Below, piece by piece: positions 18,489 to 27,537 of a stretch of 64,000 bases of DNA (position 1 is the first letter of the stretch; every line of letters begins with the position of its first letter). The DNA lies in the NCBI GenBank assembly GCA_947449735.1, contig CANFTB010000002.1:62001-126000 (forward strand). Direction: 5' to 3'. Made by a program: the position numbers and the translations under genes. Source of the stretch: Chthoniobacteraceae bacterium (GTDB lineage Bacteria; Verrucomicrobiota; Verrucomicrobiia; Chthoniobacterales; Chthoniobacteraceae). The notes below the pieces were generated by a model. It ran no database searches, was not told where the DNA came from, and worked only from the letters and a program-made list of their open reading frames with translations.

Positions 18489-19331
18489 ATGCGCTGGCTG
18501 GCTCCCGCAAAAATCAATCTCTCCCTTAGAGTATTGGGAAAGCGTCCGGATGGTTTTCACGAGCTCAAGAGTCTTATGGTTCCGGTGTCGGTGTGCGATG
18601 TCTTGCACGTTGCCCTAAAGGACACGGGGGACCTCGAGTTCGCATGCGACGCACCCGGGATCCCACTGGACGAGGGCAACCTTGTGGTCAGGGCTGTCCG
18701 GCTGTTCTGTGAAACTGCGGGTCTTGCGCCGCGGTTGCGAATCGTTTTGGAGAAGGCGGTTCCGCACGGTGCGGGACTCGGGGGCGGGAGCAGCGACGCC
18801 GCGACGACGCTTCTTGCGCTGGATTCCCTTTTTAAGACAGGGATGGGCCCGGAGGCTCTGTGTGAGATCGCCGCGCAAATCGGCTCCGACGTGCCCTTCT
18901 TTCTGGCGCGTTCTGCGGCGTGGATTGGAGGGCGGGGCGAGATTGTCGAACCCGTGGAAGGACTCGAGCCCGTGCCTTTGCTACTGGTGAAGCCGCCCTT
19001 TGGCGTGCCCACGCCCTGGGCTTACAAGCAGTGGAAAGATTCGTTGGAAATTCCGGATGTTCCCTACGGGGAGCAGGCCACCCGGGCGGGGACGCTCGTG
19101 AACGATTTGGAGCGGCCGGTGTTTCAAAAGTACCTGCTGCTGGCGGACCTCAAACGCTGGTTTTTGGCCCAACCGGAGGTGGAGGGAGCCTTGATGTCGG
19201 GTTCGGGAGCCACGGTATTTGCGGTGCTGCGCGAGGCATCCGCGGCGGGGGGCTTGATGGAGCGCGTAGCGCTGGAATTTGGATCGCAACTCTGGATGCA
19301 GAGCTGCGAAACAAGGCCGTCGGGCGTCTGA
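18489..19331 (+). CDS. ispE: 4-diphosphocytidyl-2-C-methyl-D-erythritol kinase
   Basis: 280 residues from the ATG at 18489, matching the family length; the longer open frame to 18096 is an artefact overlapping the previous gene. GHMP-kinase signatures: PAKINLSLRVLGKRPDGFHEL at the start, the ATP-binding loop PHGAGLGGGSSDAATTL, and the C-terminal LMSGSGATVFAV motif. It phosphorylates CDP-ME in the non-mevalonate isoprenoid pathway. Convergent with mutL, with only 11 bp between the stops. Confidence 0.97.
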   Translation: MRWLAPAKINLSLRVLGKRPDGFHELKSLMVPVSVCDVLHVALKDTGDLEFACDAPGIPLDEGNLVVRAVRLFCETAGLAPRLRIVLEKAVPHGAGLGGGSSDAATTLLALDSLFKTGMGPEALCEIAAQIGSDVPFFLARSAAWIGGRGEIVEPVEGLEPVPLLLVKPPFGVPTPWAYKQWKDSLEIPDVPYGEQATRAGTLVNDLERPVFQKYLLLADLKRWFLAQPEVEGALMSGSGATVFAVLREASAAGGLMERVALEFGSQLWMQSCETRPSGV

Positions 19332-19348
19332 GCCGTGAGCAGTCAGAC
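19326..19348. terminator. Inverted repeat across the convergent ispE/mutL stops
   Basis: A GTCTGA stem pairs with TCAGAC across an 11-base loop, spanning both stop codons. There is no T-tract on either side, so this is a weak terminator candidate based on position and symmetry. Confidence 0.25.
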
Positions 19349-21244
19349 CTTCCTGCCGAACTTCTTCTCCAGTTCCAGATAGCTGATCTGGATCATCGTG
19401 GGCCGGCCGTGGGGGCAGCAGTAGGGCAGTTCGCAGGCGAGCAGATCCTTCACCAGTTGCACTAGCTCGGGTTCCCGCAGGGTGTCGTTTGCCTTGACCG
19501 CGTGGCGGCACACCGTCTTGGCGATCATGTCCTGTCCCATCCGCAAGCGCGCCCCCTGGGAGTTGGTTTCACGCAATTCATCAATGATGTCGTGAAGCAG
19601 TTGAACGGGGTCTTCCGACTTCAGGAAGGTCGGAAGCGCATCGAGCTTGAAGGTCCCCGCGCCGAAGGGTTCGAGGGAAATGCCCGCGCGCTCGAGCGTC
19701 TCCAGGTTGCGCTCCACCCAGTCTGCGTCCCGTGGCGCGAGCTGGAGCGTCTGGGGGATCAGAAGCCTCTGGCAAGGAACACCCTGCGCTTCCATTCTGG
19801 ACTGCATTTGTTCAAAAAGAATCCGCTCGTGGGCCGCGTGCTGGTCCACCAAAACAAGCCCCGAGGCGTTTTCCATGAGCACGTAGAGTTTTCCAAGCAC
19901 CCCCATGAAGCGGAAGGTTTCGGGTACCGGAGCAGGCGCGGGCTCGGTCTCAGGCTCGCGGTAGTCCGCGTGATCTGCCTCTACCGTGTGGGGGTGCGTG
20001 GCGTCAGGGGGGGCATAAATAGGGGGCTGCGTCCGCTGCGTGACGAGGTAAGGAGCGGGGACCGGCTCTCGGAAAGGTGATGTCGGATTTCTCGCGGGTG
20101 CCGCGATGGAGTCGCGGTTCGGGGTTTCCGGGAGTTGCAGAAGTGGGTGGGGTTCCGGAAGTCCGGGGCTGGGCGCGTATGCCGTGGCAGAGCCGTGTGC
20201 CAGCGGCCGAGGCGGGAATTGCCCCGGCTGGAATGTGGAGGACCAGCGGGCGCGGTCCCCCTCCAGGGCCGCACGCACGGCGGTTGCCACGGCGTCGCGG
20301 ATTTCGGAGGGGGCGCGGAAGCGGACCTCCCGCTTGGCGGGATGCACGTTGACGTCGACCGCGGCCGGGTCCATCTGGATGAAGAGATACGTGACCGGGT
20401 ACTGCCCCTTCATCAGGGCCGTGTGGTAGCCTTCGCGAAGCCCTTGGCTGAGGGAGATGTTTTCCACGGCGCGCCCGTTGAGAAAGCAGAGCTGCTGCTG
20501 CCGGGTGGAGCGGCTGAGGCCGACGCGTCCGACGAAGCCCGAGATGCGGATGCCCTCTGTTTCGAACTCGGGAATCGGGAGCAGTTCGTTTGCGAGCTCA
20601 GCGCCCGAAAGGTCGCGGATCCGATCGCGGAGCGAAGCGGCGGCGGGCAGCTGGAAGGCGACGCGTTCGTCTTGAAGATGGACGAAGCTGATTTGGGGGT
20701 GGCCGATGGCCAGGAGGTGGAGCTGGTGTTCGACGTGGCTGGCCTCGGTGGCCTCGGTGCGGAGAAACTTTTTGCGGGCGGGCAGGTTGTAAAAAAGGGA
20801 GCGGACCTCGATCTGGGTTCCGGGAGCGTCGCCCCCGTCGCGCACGGTCTCGAGCTTGCCCCCGTTGACGAGCACCTCCGTGCCGGCCACGGCCCCGTGT
20901 TCGCGCGTGGAGAGGCGGAAGCGGGACACGGAGGCTATGCTCGGAAGAGCCTCTCCGCGGAAGCCGAGGGTGTGGATGGAGGCGAGATCTGCCCCGGAGC
21001 GGATCTTGCTGGTGGCGTGGCGCTCCAGGCAGAGCAGGGCGTCGTTGCGGTCCATGCCGATGCCGTTGTCCGTCACCCGGATCAGGGAGATGCCGCCCCT
21101 GCGCGTGAGAACTTCAATCCGCGTGGACTGCGCATCGATGGAGTTTTCGACCAGCTCCTTGATCACGGCGGCTGGGCGCTCGACCACCTCGCCTGCGGCG
21201 ACCTGGCTGGCGACTTCTTCGGACAATAACCGGATGCGGGACAT
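19343..21244 (-). CDS. mutL: DNA mismatch repair protein MutL
   Basis: 633 residues. The N-terminal GHKL ATPase has VENSIDAQ, DNGIGM, and TLGFRGEALPSIASV. A Pro-rich linker (about 340-430) leads to a C-terminal dimerisation domain carrying the metal-dependent endonuclease motifs: DQHAAHERILFE (around residue 465), CRHAVKANDTL and the terminal CPHGRP. It is therefore a nicking MutL, as expected in bacteria without MutH. No mutS is in the window. A methyltransferase repair gene lies directly upstream. Confidence 0.97.
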   Translation of the reverse strand: MSRIRLLSEEVASQVAAGEVVERPAAVIKELVENSIDAQSTRIEVLTRRGGISLIRVTDNGIGMDRNDALLCLERHATSKIRSGADLASIHTLGFRGEALPSIASVSRFRLSTREHGAVAGTEVLVNGGKLETVRDGGDAPGTQIEVRSLFYNLPARKKFLRTEATEASHVEHQLHLLAIGHPQISFVHLQDERVAFQLPAAASLRDRIRDLSGAELANELLPIPEFETEGIRISGFVGRVGLSRSTRQQQLCFLNGRAVENISLSQGLREGYHTALMKGQYPVTYLFIQMDPAAVDVNVHPAKREVRFRAPSEIRDAVATAVRAALEGDRARWSSTFQPGQFPPRPLAHGSATAYAPSPGLPEPHPLLQLPETPNRDSIAAPARNPTSPFREPVPAPYLVTQRTQPPIYAPPDATHPHTVEADHADYREPETEPAPAPVPETFRFMGVLGKLYVLMENASGLVLVDQHAAHERILFEQMQSRMEAQGVPCQRLLIPQTLQLAPRDADWVERNLETLERAGISLEPFGAGTFKLDALPTFLKSEDPVQLLHDIIDELRETNSQGARLRMGQDMIAKTVCRHAVKANDTLREPELVQLVKDLLACELPYCCPHGRPTMIQISYLELEKKFGRKV

Positions 21245-21287
21245 CCCGGAACCATGCCTCCGAATCGGGCTTAAATAACGCTAAATT

Positions 21288-21815
21288 TTAGCCTGAAGGG
21301 CAAAGTTCGGATTCCAGCCGCAGGAGCAGGCTTTTCCATACGGGTCCCGCTTGAAACCCTCCTGCGTGTGTTTTTGCTGTCACGCGGTGGCAGGGGATCC
21401 TGATAAGAACGGGGTTGGCGGCGCAGCGGCTGGCGATGGCGCGGGGGGAGGTTTGGAGACGCGCGGCGAGGTCGCCATAGGAGGCGGTGGAACCCGGCGG
21501 GATCTGGCAGAGGGCTGCCTGAAACGCCTGCCTCGGCGGGCTGTTTGACGGGGCGAGGGGAATGTCTTGAAGCGCTTGAAGGGCCTGGCGGAGATGGCTG
21601 GCGGAGAGTCCGCCGGGAGGCTCTTCGGGAAGACGCACGGCTGCAAGACCGCCGCCTTCGGTGAGTGTCAGCTCCAGGCGAAGCGGACCGAATTCACGGA
21701 TTTGGAACGAGAAACCGGCTTTGTCTCTAGCGATCTTCCTGCCTTTCGCGGTGGCTTTCGCGCTGGTTGTCCCGGCGGATCCGCGTCCCGGGGGAGGCGT
21801 GCGTGTGCCGGACAT
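21288..21815 (-). CDS. ogt: Methylated-DNA--[protein]-cysteine S-methyltransferase
   Basis: 175 residues. The C-terminal catalytic domain is complete: IPPGSTASYGDLA, the helix-turn-helix region with SRCAANP, the active-site IPCHRV (Cys142) and the GGFQAG loop. The N-terminal ~30 residues are Lys/Ala/Gly-rich and basic. It directly reverses O6-alkylguanine by suicidal transfer to Cys142. Same strand as mutL, 43 bp away, so the two repair genes may be co-expressed. Confidence 0.93.
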   Translation of the reverse strand: MSGTRTPPPGRGSAGTTSAKATAKGRKIARDKAGFSFQIREFGPLRLELTLTEGGGLAAVRLPEEPPGGLSASHLRQALQALQDIPLAPSNSPPRQAFQAALCQIPPGSTASYGDLAARLQTSPRAIASRCAANPVLIRIPCHRVTAKTHAGGFQAGPVWKSLLLRLESELCPSG

Positions 21816-21833
21816 TTGAAAAAAACCAACGAA

Positions 21834-22256
21834 TCAGAACGACGGCTGGAACAGGGTTTGCCACGCCCACCAGGCCGCTATGAAAAGCGTGGCGACGAGG
21901 ACGAAGAACATCCATTTGCCCTGCTGCCGTTCGCGGCGCCGCTCCCGCGGCCGGCCGGTGGCGTCCCCGCGCAACATGCGGTCGTCCAGATGGCGGTCGT
22001 CGGGAAGCCTGTAGGGGTTTTGGCCGCCGCCCCGGTTGACGGTCGAGGCGTTGATCAGGAAACGCTCCCGCTGTTCCTTTTGAATCCGCTCGGCGATCTT
22101 CGGGGCTTTTTTGATAAAGCTTTCATGCCGATCCGCTGCGGCCTTCAACTCGGCCTCCTGTTCCGCAAGCTCGCGGCGTCGGGTTTCGAAGGGGGTTTCC
22201 AGGCTCGGAGTTTTGCTTTTTGCCTGAGCCGTGGGTTTGGAGGGGCGGAGCCTCAT
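21834..22256 (-). CDS. Tail-anchored coiled-coil protein A
   Basis: 140 residues of unknown family. A basic N-terminus, a helical Glu/Lys/Ala-rich segment (RRRELAEQEAELKAAADRHESFIKK), a polar central part (NRGGGQNPYRLPDDRHLDDRML), an Arg cluster and a single C-terminal membrane segment (WMFFVLVATLFIAAWWAW) with a four-residue tail. This places most of the protein in the cytoplasm. It lies 18 bp upstream of the MGMT gene on the same strand. Confidence 0.65.
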   Translation of the reverse strand: MRLRPSKPTAQAKSKTPSLETPFETRRRELAEQEAELKAAADRHESFIKKAPKIAERIQKEQRERFLINASTVNRGGGQNPYRLPDDRHLDDRMLRGDATGRPRERRRERQQGKWMFFVLVATLFIAAWWAWQTLFQPSF

Positions 22257-22372
22257 GGCGGGTGAAGGAGCGAAGAGTTCGGTTGGGGTTGAGCGAGACG
22301 GGAGAAATTTTATAAAGCCGGGAGGCGGGTACCAATGGAAGGCATGTCGCTCGATCCCCGCTACGCAATCGA

Positions 22373-22993
22373 CTAGCGGCCCGGTCCGCCCATGATCAGG
22401 GCGATAAACAGGAGGACGCCCACGATGACAAGCGGCAGGGTGAAGGCGAGGCCGGCCTTGAGCCAGTAGTTGAAGTCTTTGCCCCCACGGTCGGAATCGT
22501 AGCCGGAGTGGCCCAGATCCCCGCCCGCTTCGTGCGATTCACTTTCGGGAGGGCTGATGCGGGGGATGGTCCGGGAGTAGTCCGCACGTGCGTCGTCCAG
22601 CGCGCTCAGCGCGCGGGTGAGTTCGCGGCTGAGGTCGGGGCCTTCGACGCCCTTCAAGTCGACGCTCTCAAAGTATTGCAGGTGCAGCGTGAAGCTTTCC
22701 TTGATGCCCCGCAGCGTTTCGACGCGGCGCTGCGTCTCAAACTCCTCGCGTTCGATGACGACCAGGGCGCGGGTGAACTTTTCAATCATCTCCGCCCGGC
22801 CGGCCTGCAGTTGTTCCTGGCGGCGGCTGAGTTCCTCGAGTTCGCGCTTTTGGCGCTCGATGACCTCCTGCTGGCGCTTCAGCACCATCAGCTGTTCCTG
22901 GGCCTTTTGTACTTGAGAATCAAGGTGTTCGGGAGACACTTCGTCTTCCGAGATTTCATAGTTTTCGTGACTGGAACGTTGGTTTTCGGCCAT
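22373..22993 (-). CDS. Tail-anchored coiled-coil protein B
   Basis: 206 residues of unknown family. An acidic N-terminus is followed by a long coiled coil (residues ~25-110: AQEQLMVLKRQQEVIERQ, LEELSRRQEQLQ) and one C-terminal membrane segment (AGLAFTLPLVIVGVLLFIALIMGG). Same membrane topology as its neighbour at 21834, which suggests that both act at the inner membrane. No catalytic motif seen. Confidence 0.7.
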   Translation of the reverse strand: MAENQRSSHENYEISEDEVSPEHLDSQVQKAQEQLMVLKRQQEVIERQKRELEELSRRQEQLQAGRAEMIEKFTRALVVIEREEFETQRRVETLRGIKESFTLHLQYFESVDLKGVEGPDLSRELTRALSALDDARADYSRTIPRISPPESESHEAGGDLGHSGYDSDRGGKDFNYWLKAGLAFTLPLVIVGVLLFIALIMGGPGR

Positions 22994-23182
22994 GGAGTAG
23001 AGGGTAGTACCAAAGCCTTCTCACACGGGCCTTTTTGAAGCCAGATTTTTCCCCGGAAAACCTGACGATTTTATTCCGCCGGCTCCGGGGTACGTGAGAC
23101 TGCCAAGATTTTAGCTCTAGTGGAGACAAAGGGTTGACGAAAACCCCAAATCATGACGGGGCTGGGCATCGCCTCCGCAGGC

Positions 23183-24352
23183 CTAGCGCCCCGGGACGAG
23201 TTCGAACAAAAATCCCTTCAGGTACCCCGACTCCGGGATGGTGGAAATCACCGGGTGGTCCAGTCCCTGGCCGAAGGACTGGAGCTGGCGCAGCGTGCGT
23301 TTGGCGTCGACCGCGGCCTCGTTGATGACGCCCAGAAAGAGTTCGGAGGACATGTGGTGTGAACAGCAGAAGGTGGCCAGCAGTCCCTCGGGCTTGAGGA
23401 GCTTGAGGGAACGCAGGTGGATTTCCTTGTAGCCGCGCAGCGCATCGTGGATCCGGCCCTTGGATTTTGTAAAGGAGGGCGGGTCCAGAATGATCATGTC
23501 ATAGGTGGCGCCGGCCTTTTCGCGGGCGTGGAGGAAGTCAAAGACGTTGGCTTCCTCGGCGTTCACCTGCAGCTGGTTGGCAGCTGCATTGCGCTGCACC
23601 TGGGCGATGGCGGGGGCGCTGATGTCGACCGCGGTGACCTCCGTGGCGCCGGCCTTTGCGCAGCCGAGGGCGAAGGCGCCCTGGTTGGTGAAGCAGTCCA
23701 GAACGCTGCGACCCGGGGCGTGGCGTGCGACGTCCCGGTAGTTGGCGAGCTGGTCGAGGTAGAAGCCCGTTTTCTGGCCGGTGAGGAGGCTGACTTCGAA
23801 GGCGATGCCGTCGTTGACGATGGTCGTGGTGCCGGGGTCCTCGCCGAAGAGCATGCCGGAAACGAGCTCCATGCCCTCAGCCTTGCGGATGGAGGTGTCG
23901 TTGCGCTCGATGATGCTGCGGGGGGAGAAGATTTCGACAAGCGCCTGAACGATCAGGTCCTTGCGCATGTCCATCGCAAGCGTCAGGGTTTGCAGGACGA
24001 AGTCCGGCCCGTAACGGTCGATGACCACCCCGGGGAGGCCGTCGCTTTCGCTCCACACCAGGCGTCCGAGTTCCTCAGGCAGGCCGTGGCGGAGGCGGAA
24101 ATTGCGGGCTTGCGTGATCCGGCGCTTGAAGAAGTCCAAGTCCAGGTCCTGCCTCTGGCGGGAGAACCGCCGGGCAACGATGTGCGAGCGGCTGTTATAA
24201 ATGGCGGTGCCCAGCATGCGGTCCCGGCCGTCCTTCAGGGAGACAAGTCCTCCGTTTTGGGGTTCGCCGAAGGTCTTGAGGATTTCGGTGGAATAAACCC
24301 AGTCGTGACCGTGGAAGAGGCGTGCGCGTGGTTGAACAATGAGACCTGCCAT
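23183..24352 (-). CDS. RlmI-like class I SAM-dependent rRNA methyltransferase
   Basis: 389 residues. A PUA domain at the N-terminus (GLIVQPRARLFHGHDWVYSTEI) is followed by a linker domain and a Rossmann methyltransferase: VLDCFTNQGAFALGCAKAGA (motif I), TAVDISAPAI (motif II), and LDPPSFTKSKGRI (motif IV). A Cys pair near the C-terminus (FCCSHHMS) supplies the cysteine expected in m5C enzymes. Closest known type: RlmI, which makes m5C1962 in 23S rRNA; the target here is inferred. Confidence 0.9.
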   Translation of the reverse strand: MAGLIVQPRARLFHGHDWVYSTEILKTFGEPQNGGLVSLKDGRDRMLGTAIYNSRSHIVARRFSRQRQDLDLDFFKRRITQARNFRLRHGLPEELGRLVWSESDGLPGVVIDRYGPDFVLQTLTLAMDMRKDLIVQALVEIFSPRSIIERNDTSIRKAEGMELVSGMLFGEDPGTTTIVNDGIAFEVSLLTGQKTGFYLDQLANYRDVARHAPGRSVLDCFTNQGAFALGCAKAGATEVTAVDISAPAIAQVQRNAAANQLQVNAEEANVFDFLHAREKAGATYDMIILDPPSFTKSKGRIHDALRGYKEIHLRSLKLLKPEGLLATFCCSHHMSSELFLGVINEAAVDAKRTLRQLQSFGQGLDHPVISTIPESGYLKGFLFELVPGR

Positions 24353-24461
24353 GAGTGAATGCCACGACGCTAGGACCTCCTAGCGGGAAGTCAACGCATG
24401 CGCGGCGAGATCCCGCATCCTGCTCTGGCATGAAAGCTCCGCCCGTGCCAGTCTTCTCGGG

Positions 24462-25952
24462 GTGATCCTGAACCGCAAACTCTCCAAACTCCTAGCCGCA
24501 TGCGGGGTGGCCGCCTCTGCGCTTGGGCCGGCACATTCGCAGGGCGCCAAGGCGGTTTCCCAGAGTGCGCCGGCAGCAGCGGACGTCCCGCAGGCGGGAC
24601 CGGTTCAGAATACAACTGGCTCCGGATCCATGGAGCCCTCGGAGATTTTGCGTCTGATGGAGCGGGCGCGCGTCGAGATTTTTGAGAAAGGGGCTCCGTC
24701 GGTGGTGATTCTGGAGGTGGAGCTCCAGCAGGATGCCTTTGAACCCGAGCCCGAGTCTGCCGACCCCGGTGGTCGCCGCAAGCCGGGGGCGGAGCCGCGC
24801 CCCCCTGTGCGCAGCGAGGGTTCGGGGTTTGTGGTGCGCAAAAACGGGGTCGTGGTGACCAACCTGCACGTGGTGGCCCAGGCGCGGCGTATTGTCGTCC
24901 GCTTCCTCGATGGACGGCGCCTGGAGGGCCGTCTCGCAGGCTCAGACGAACGTACGGATGTCGCAGTGGTCCAAGTGGATGCGATCGATCTTCCTGTGCT
25001 CGAATTCGCCGACAGCGATGTTGCGAACGTGGGCCAGTTTGTATGCGCCATCGGTGTGCCCTTCGGCCAGGAGTGGTCCTTCACCTCGGGAATGCTCAGT
25101 GGAAAGGGGCGTACCCGTTTGCTGGCGCCGACGAGCCCCGTCCCCTTGTACGAGGACTATCTGCAGACGGACGCGGTCATCAATCCGGGGCATAGCGGCG
25201 GGCCTTTGCTGGACAGTCAGGGCCGGGTTTTAGGGATGAACACCCTGATCACGCGGATGGACCGGGGTCTGGCGTTCGCGGTGCCCTCGAATCTTTTGCA
25301 GCAGACGATCGCCCAGATTCTGGAGTCGGGAAGGGTGTCGCGTCCGTGGCTGGGAATTCGTGCGGAAACTCTGGGCGAAACGGCCGCCCTAAGGGAGCGC
25401 CTTGGGGGGGCAGGGGCGGGAGCCGTGGTGCTGGCGGTCGAGGCCGACGGGCCGGCATTCCGGACCGATCTGCGGCCGGCGGACGTGATTCAGTCCGTGG
25501 ATGGAAAAGCGGTGACCACGGCGCTGGAATTGCAGCGGGAGCTGTTCGAGCGCAAGGCGGGGCAGTTGGTGCGGCTGGTGGTCTGGCGTCAGGGAAGCCG
25601 CAAGGCTGTGACGATCCAGCTTGCCGAACTCCCCGAGGCCCCGCGTCCGGTGTTTGAGGCGGAGCGTTCAGCGCGGCCGGCCTCCGGACCGCATGAACGC
25701 TTTGGGCTGACTTTACATGAGTTGAAGGGGCGGGGGCTTCGCGTGGACACTGTTGTAGAGGGCAGCGTGGCCGCTCGCGGCGAGTTGCAAGCGCAGGATC
25801 TGATCACCGAGGTGGAAAATCGCCCGGTGCGCTCCGCTGCGGAGTGCGTGGCCGCGATCCGCTCCGCACTCGGACGGGGAGGTAGCGGCGGCGCCCTGCT
25901 TCAGGTGGAAAGACAGGGGAAGCGGATTTTTGTCCTCTTAAAGGCCAGCTAG
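24462..25952 (+). CDS. HtrA/DegP-like serine protease with two PDZ domains
   Basis: 496 residues from a GTG start. Signal peptide 1-26 (ending AHSQG). The trypsin-like domain spans about 75-285 with His136 (VTNLHVV), Asp166 (RTDVAVV) and Ser245 (NPGHSGGPL, where family members usually have Asn before Ser). PDZ1 (about 295-385) contains SVDGKAV and PDZ2 (about 405-490) contains VENRPV. Role: periplasmic protein quality control. It is divergent from the methyltransferase and convergent with the glycosyltransferase gene. Confidence 0.95.
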   Translation: MILNRKLSKLLAACGVAASALGPAHSQGAKAVSQSAPAAADVPQAGPVQNTTGSGSMEPSEILRLMERARVEIFEKGAPSVVILEVELQQDAFEPEPESADPGGRRKPGAEPRPPVRSEGSGFVVRKNGVVVTNLHVVAQARRIVVRFLDGRRLEGRLAGSDERTDVAVVQVDAIDLPVLEFADSDVANVGQFVCAIGVPFGQEWSFTSGMLSGKGRTRLLAPTSPVPLYEDYLQTDAVINPGHSGGPLLDSQGRVLGMNTLITRMDRGLAFAVPSNLLQQTIAQILESGRVSRPWLGIRAETLGETAALRERLGGAGAGAVVLAVEADGPAFRTDLRPADVIQSVDGKAVTTALELQRELFERKAGQLVRLVVWRQGSRKAVTIQLAELPEAPRPVFEAERSARPASGPHERFGLTLHELKGRGLRVDTVVEGSVAARGELQAQDLITEVENRPVRSAAECVAAIRSALGRGGSGGALLQVERQGKRIFVLLKAS

Positions 25953-25971
25953 GGCCTGCGCCGGGCCAGAT

Positions 25972-27459
25972 TCAGGGTTTTGCCGGGGCGGGTTCTGGCT
26001 CGGAATTCTGGAGTACGGCGAGGGTGAGGCGCTTGCCTTTGGCAAAATTCCAGCCCTGGGCTTCCACCCGGGGAGCGCCCGTTCCGAGCTGTTTGGCAAG
26101 GTCTGCCGTCAGGATGCAGACTCGCTTGCCAGGGCCCTCCATCCAGCCGGCCACTTCCCCAGGGGGAATGGTTTTGGGAAATCCCGTGATCCGTCCCCGC
26201 AGGGACCAAATCAGACTGGGTTCCTGGTAATCGACCAGCGCGACGGCGGTGTCTGCGCTCAGATGCGGGTTCAATTTGGACATGAGCGATTCGGTGGCCG
26301 AGAGGGAGTGCACCAGGGGGAAGACGAAAATCGGAACGAATAGGAATACGATGGCGGTGGAAAGAGCGGTTTTGCGCCACAGCCGTGCGGGCCGGTGGTC
26401 TTTCCACCAGAAGGCGACGAGGAGTGCGAGATAGGGAAACGCGGGCAGCGTGTAGTGCGGCAGCTTGGTGCGGCTCAGCGTGAAGATGGCGAAGGTCAGC
26501 ACGGCGCCCGAGAGCAGGTAGGCGCTTTCCGGCGTGGGACGCCTCCAGTGAAATCGCACCGCTGCAGGCAGCCAGAAGGACCACGGGGCGAAGCTTGGAA
26601 AAACGGTGATAAAGTACAGGGGAAGAGTCGCGATGTAGCCGAGGAGGTTCTTTGCGCCATGACCCTCCATGGAAACGAGCGAACGTTTGACCACATGGTC
26701 TCCAAGGCCGACGGATGCAAATTCCCCGCGGGTATGGAGCAGGGCGGGGATGCCCCAGAGACAGACGAGGGCCAGCATCAAAAGCGAGCCGCCCAGCCAG
26801 AAGGATAGGGAAGGGGTGTCCTCCCCGGAACCCCGTCTCTTCCACGCTGCCCAGCCCAACATGCCGATGGGGATCCACGCGATGGGACCTTTCGCAAGAA
26901 AACCGAGGGCGAGCGACACCCAGAAGACTAGGGCGAGGCCGGTCTTTTTACTTTGATGCAGCCATTCCCATCCCGCCCATGCCGCGATGACCGAGAAAAG
27001 GATCATGGGCGGGTCCGCGACGGCCGCCCTGCCGTGCACGAAACACTGCACGCAGAGGGCGAAAATCAGTGCTGCCTGCAGTCCCGTCGCCTGCCCCGCC
27101 ATGCGCGTCCCCCAGAGGAGCACGACGACGGCCGTCGCGGCGGTGCAGAGAGCGGCCGGGAGCCGGGCGGCAAATGCATTCACTCCGAATATTTTGTAGC
27201 AACCGGCGTGCATCCAGTAGATCAGCGGCGGCTTGTCGTAGCGGGGGGCGTCGTTGAAGCGGGGGACGATCCAGTCGCCGCTCTGGAGCATTTCGCGGGA
27301 GGCCTCGGCGAAGCGCGGTTCGTCCCGGTCGATTAGGGGAAGCGATTCGTTTCCAAGGCAAAAGAGGAGGGTCAGCGCGGCGAAAAGCAGGATCAGCTTT
27401 GCTCGGGAGGGACTCGGGGAGCGGGACTCCGGGGTCTCCTGGGTGGCGGTGGCGTTCAT
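25972..27459 (-). CDS. ArnT-like family 39 glycosyltransferase
   Basis: 495 residues from the ATG at 27459 (a TTG four codons upstream is possible). Multi-pass membrane protein with about 10-11 helices. The first periplasmic loop has the family signature DRDEPRFAEASREML and YDKPPLIYWMHAG, as in ArnT/PMT-type enzymes that take sugar from a polyprenyl-phosphate donor. The C-terminal ~90 residues form a soluble domain. A plausible role is glycosylation of lipid A or a surface polymer. Its 5' end faces a PAP2 phosphatase gene 78 bp away, a pairing that fits lipid-linked sugar metabolism. Confidence 0.88.
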   Translation of the reverse strand: MNATATQETPESRSPSPSRAKLILLFAALTLLFCLGNESLPLIDRDEPRFAEASREMLQSGDWIVPRFNDAPRYDKPPLIYWMHAGCYKIFGVNAFAARLPAALCTAATAVVVLLWGTRMAGQATGLQAALIFALCVQCFVHGRAAVADPPMILFSVIAAWAGWEWLHQSKKTGLALVFWVSLALGFLAKGPIAWIPIGMLGWAAWKRRGSGEDTPSLSFWLGGSLLMLALVCLWGIPALLHTRGEFASVGLGDHVVKRSLVSMEGHGAKNLLGYIATLPLYFITVFPSFAPWSFWLPAAVRFHWRRPTPESAYLLSGAVLTFAIFTLSRTKLPHYTLPAFPYLALLVAFWWKDHRPARLWRKTALSTAIVFLFVPIFVFPLVHSLSATESLMSKLNPHLSADTAVALVDYQEPSLIWSLRGRITGFPKTIPPGEVAGWMEGPGKRVCILTADLAKQLGTGAPRVEAQGWNFAKGKRLTLAVLQNSEPEPAPAKP

Positions 27460-27537
27460 AGAAGAGGTCAAAAAAAGGGGCGTTCGGAGCGGATTGTCTT
27501 TGAGCAGGCGCCCGACCGTGGACTGTATAGGGAGGGT

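Noticed and set aside
20135-21229. 364-codon plus-strand ORF within mutL
   Set aside because: Antisense shadow of mutL; composition is that of a complementary third frame.
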